64,000 bases of DNA, taken from Chamaea fasciata (Eukaryota > Chordata > Aves > Passeriformes > Sylviidae). Under the pieces are notes generated by a model. It was not told where the DNA came from, made no database searches, and saw nothing but the letters and a program-made list of their open reading frames with translations. This document shows, one piece after another, positions 62,780 to 64,000 of this stretch (position 1 is the first letter of the stretch; each line of letters begins with the position of its first letter). The translations under genes and the position numbers were made by a program. Location of the stretch: positions 34,618,914 to 34,682,913 of the forward strand of contig JARCOQ010000009.1 in the NCBI GenBank assembly GCA_029207755.1. The letters are read 5' to 3'.

Positions 62780-64000
62780 CTTTCTTAAGCTACTATTTTA
62801 TACTGCACATTTACTTTTATTTGATAATGTTATATGCACTTGGGTATGCAGAAGCTTAAGTCTAGTTATTTCCATGCATGGTAGGCTGGTATATTTGATT
62901 TTTGCTGCTCACCTCTACAGCGTAGACTAAAGCGTTTCCTGTCTCTCATGTTGTTTATTGCATGTTTGTTTCCAATGTTGCTTATTTGCTTTGTTTTGTT
63001 TTGAAAGTGCATTAAGACACAATTGACTAAATCACACTAAAAATCAAGGTTTATGGTGCATTTGTCCTAAAATCTCCTAATGACTACGTTAGACAGGGTT
63101 TAACTGGAGCTGCATGTACACGCACTATGGTTGGAGCCTTCAGACACCTCACCTGCGGTTCTAAGAGGCTTTGCATCTGTCAGGAACAAAGAATATTGGG
63201 GAGCATCTTCGCCCTCTCCCCCCCAGTTTTCTGTCAAACTTCTCTAAGCCTTTCACGAGTCGCTCCTAACTTTTGGGGGCTCGTTACCCAGTAATTAGTG
63301 ACTGTAGGGATGTCAAGAGTTCACCTTCAGGTGGTGAGCAGGTAAAGTATTTGAACATAGCTATCTTATTGGTGAAGTAAATGCTGGTAACATCGATTTT
63401 TATTTTTTTTTTTGCAAATATGTGAAACTGTGTTTCCTCCTGGCTTCATGATTCCACTGTCTTCAGAGTCAGTCTCTGTAACTGTCCTGATAGGAGAGGC
63501 AAAATGTCCTCAAGGGACATCCTTCTGGGCCTGTTAAAGGGCAAACAAGCTTTTTGTGGTCGTCTGCAAAGGTATTTGAAGCCAGGCAAGCCTTAAAACT
63601 TAGAAGCTTGTCTGGCACGGCAGATTGTTTGTCTTTATCATCATCTCATCGGCATTTAGTGTTTGAAGAAGTAGCTGAAAGGAGTTAGTGTTCATCTGTT
63701 CACCATCGAGTGTGGGGTCTGTTACCAGACCTGCGGCTCGGGCACAAATCAAAGCCTGCTGTGAGGAAGGCAACTTGCACTTGTAGTTCCCTTGGCCTTT
63801 AAACCAAGGCTTCTCAACTCCGGTGCAAGTGTCATTGGTAACCTTACTTTCTGAGTAAGTAAATAATCGAATTACATTTCTGTAAGAACTGTTTTATTAC
63901 TGCGGCACTTTGATAAAGCAAAGACTCTGTGTACTTTATGCTAGGATACTCCTAACGCGGATACCTTCGGCTGAGAGCAAATCCAACTCCCTCATGTAAG
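62780..64000. other. 3' flank of VPS26A, no gene recognised
   Basis: Ordinary-composition DNA with a few homopolymer runs (for example T-rich at about 63400-63413). No exon, RNA gene or repeat family was recognised. In conserved vertebrate order the next gene would be SUPV3L1, whose first exon and CpG island are not visible before the window ends. Confidence 0.55.

Noticed and set aside
1..64000. CRISPR arrays, bacterial operons, ribosome binding sites, tRNA or rRNA genes.
   Set aside because: The window is spliced vertebrate nuclear DNA. No regularly spaced direct-repeat array or RNA-gene signature was seen.

Overview
The window is vertebrate nuclear DNA and almost certainly from a bird. 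It carries five multi-exon, GT-AG spliced genes, all on the + strand, in the order DDX50 - DDX21 - KIFBP - SRGN - VPS26A. From general knowledge this is the gene order of human 10q22.1. Bird origin is suggested by compact introns, a CR1 LINE 3' end, and two antisense LTRs of types I recall from neoavian and songbird genomes. The species cannot be named from the sequence alone.

Layout: 1-770 is upstream sequence with no recognised gene. 770-12440 holds DDX50, with a CpG-rich promoter and 15 coding exons (713 aa). 13000-24870 holds DDX21 (15 coding exons, 698 aa), a tandem paralogue with the same exon phases. 25130-37290 holds KIFBP (7 coding exons, 595 aa) behind a GC-box array. 37300-47500 is a roughly 10 kb intergenic stretch. 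47520-50103 holds SRGN (3 coding exons, 150 aa), the only gene without a CpG island. 50460-62760 holds VPS26A (9 coding exons, 326 aa), whose first coding exon is only the start codon. The remainder to 64000 is 3' flank.

Functions, from family knowledge: DDX50 and DDX21 are nucleolar DEAD-box RNA helicases of ribosome biogenesis. KIFBP is a TPR-like kinesin regulator. SRGN is the core protein of the secretory-granule proteoglycan serglycin. VPS26A is the arrestin-fold subunit of retromer. They share a neighbourhood, not a pathway. All exon boundaries were read by hand from splice consensus, frame and homology remembered for each family. Every join keeps the frame, and the lengths fit the vertebrate orthologues. 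UTR limits and transcription starts are inferred.

Main points of interest: the short DDX21 C-terminus, with the DDX21-like tail instead on DDX50; paired CLEAR/M-box-like E-boxes at the retromer gene; an ets/CRE pair at SRGN; twin ZNF143-like sites at DDX50; a 17-bp GC-box tandem at KIFBP; and an unassigned open stretch in VPS26A intron 2. I saw no wholly new biological system.
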